Shown here one piece after another: positions 63,731 through 64,000 of a stretch of DNA of 64,000 bases. This DNA comes from Solidesulfovibrio aerotolerans (GTDB lineage: Bacteria; Desulfobacterota; Desulfovibrionia; Desulfovibrionales; Desulfovibrionaceae). The stretch's first letter is position 1, and the number at the start of each line of letters is the position of its first letter. Under the pieces are notes generated by a model. It did not search any database, was not told the origin of the DNA, and saw only the letters and a list, made by a program, of their open reading frames with translations. The position numbers were made by a program, and so were the translations under genes. The stretch spans positions 42,426-106,425 of the forward strand of contig NZ_WVUD01000011.1 in assembly GCF_009856865.1 (NCBI RefSeq). Reading direction: 5' to 3'.

Positions 63731-64000
63731 AGTCCGCCTATACGCCCATCCGGCAGCGAAGAAAAGTGCCGCGATGGGGACTGGCCCAAGGGGCGGCAGC
63801 GCCGCAGCCGCCCGGCCTTTGGCAGGCGGCTTGGGCCTGGCGCAGCGCGCGGGGCTGTTGGCAAAAACGGCGCAGGAAAGGAACAGGCCCGCGCCGGAAA
63901 CGACGTGGAAGTGGTGCTACTCCGGCAATGCTGCGGCGCGAAAAACAGTGGGCAGGCCTGGGCCGGAAACGACCCTGCCCCGGCGGCGGCGCGCGACCGG
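63731..64000. other. Gene-free end of the window
   Basis: No credible gene. An imperfect 21-nt direct repeat (CAGGCC..G.GCCGGAAACGAC type) occurs at 63884-63904 and 63953-63973 with two differences. It may be the start of a longer intergenic region or the edge of a gene outside the window. Confidence 0.45.

Overview
The window is a high-G+C chromosome segment of a Gram-negative anaerobe, most likely a sulfate reducer of the Desulfovibrionaceae (Solidesulfovibrio/Desulfovibrio-like). This is inferred from the Desulfovibrio-type outer-membrane porin, the TrpB2-type synthase, paired ACT-domain and phenylacetate-CoA ligase genes, an unusually large class I adenylate cyclase, and many PAS/two-component proteins. 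There is no rRNA, CRISPR array, prophage or complete insertion sequence. Most of the window is core genome in short, tight operons, so the novelty is in domain architectures and small non-coding elements.

Layout. 0-6.8 kb: porin, trpB2, a DUF188/LOG pair, a beta-CASP metallo-hydrolase and infA. 6.9-9.3 kb: M29 aminopeptidase, a small exported OB-fold-like protein and a CheW. 9.5-18.3 kb: mfd, then an envelope block (a SurA-like lipoprotein with a RodZ-like tail, a SurA-like foldase, a RodZ-like HTH membrane protein) and recO. 18.3-21.7 kb: glyQ-glyS-rpsT. 21.9-24.5 kb: PAS/sigma-54 activator, glutaminyl cyclotransferase and a Cys-rich small protein. 24.7-28.4 kb: panB-(receiver+TPR)-lgt on the minus strand and trmH. 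28.5-32.5 kb: hybrid kinase, ACT protein and PaaK on the minus strand. 32.6-37.9 kb: rsfS-gpmI-zinc ribbon-(HTH/Zn-ribbon+phosphoglucomutase), a winged-helix-like protein and a YdjM-like membrane protein. 38.0-44.4 kb: HD-GYP plus adenylate cyclase operon and a TPR protein. 44.4-46.8 kb: queuosine precursor genes queF / queD-queE-queC. 47.0-52.7 kb: a PAS protein divergent from an OmpR/kinase pair, then a 1008-aa hybrid kinase. 53.2-53.5 kb: tRNA-Val and two tRNA-Asp genes. 53.7-63.7 kb: lipase-like hydrolase, PilT-like ATPase, alpha-2-macroglobulin, exported protein and BepA-like protease.

Most interesting points. (1) A roughly 106-bp AT-rich insertion between queD and queE is flanked by 10-bp direct repeats; deleting it in silico restores a TGATG stop/start overlap. 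(2) A class I adenylate cyclase carries a large N-terminal HEAT-like and pentapeptide-repeat half and sits in an operon with an HD-GYP protein. (3) A RodZ-like C-terminal domain is shared between a foldase-like lipoprotein and the RodZ-like protein two genes away. (4) An HTH/Zn-ribbon domain is continuous in frame with phosphoglucomutase, with a strong internal ribosome-binding site. (5) Two copies of a hairpin repeat show compensatory base-pair changes. (6) A near-perfect inverted repeat with an extra half-site lies between a Cys-containing PAS gene and a two-component system.
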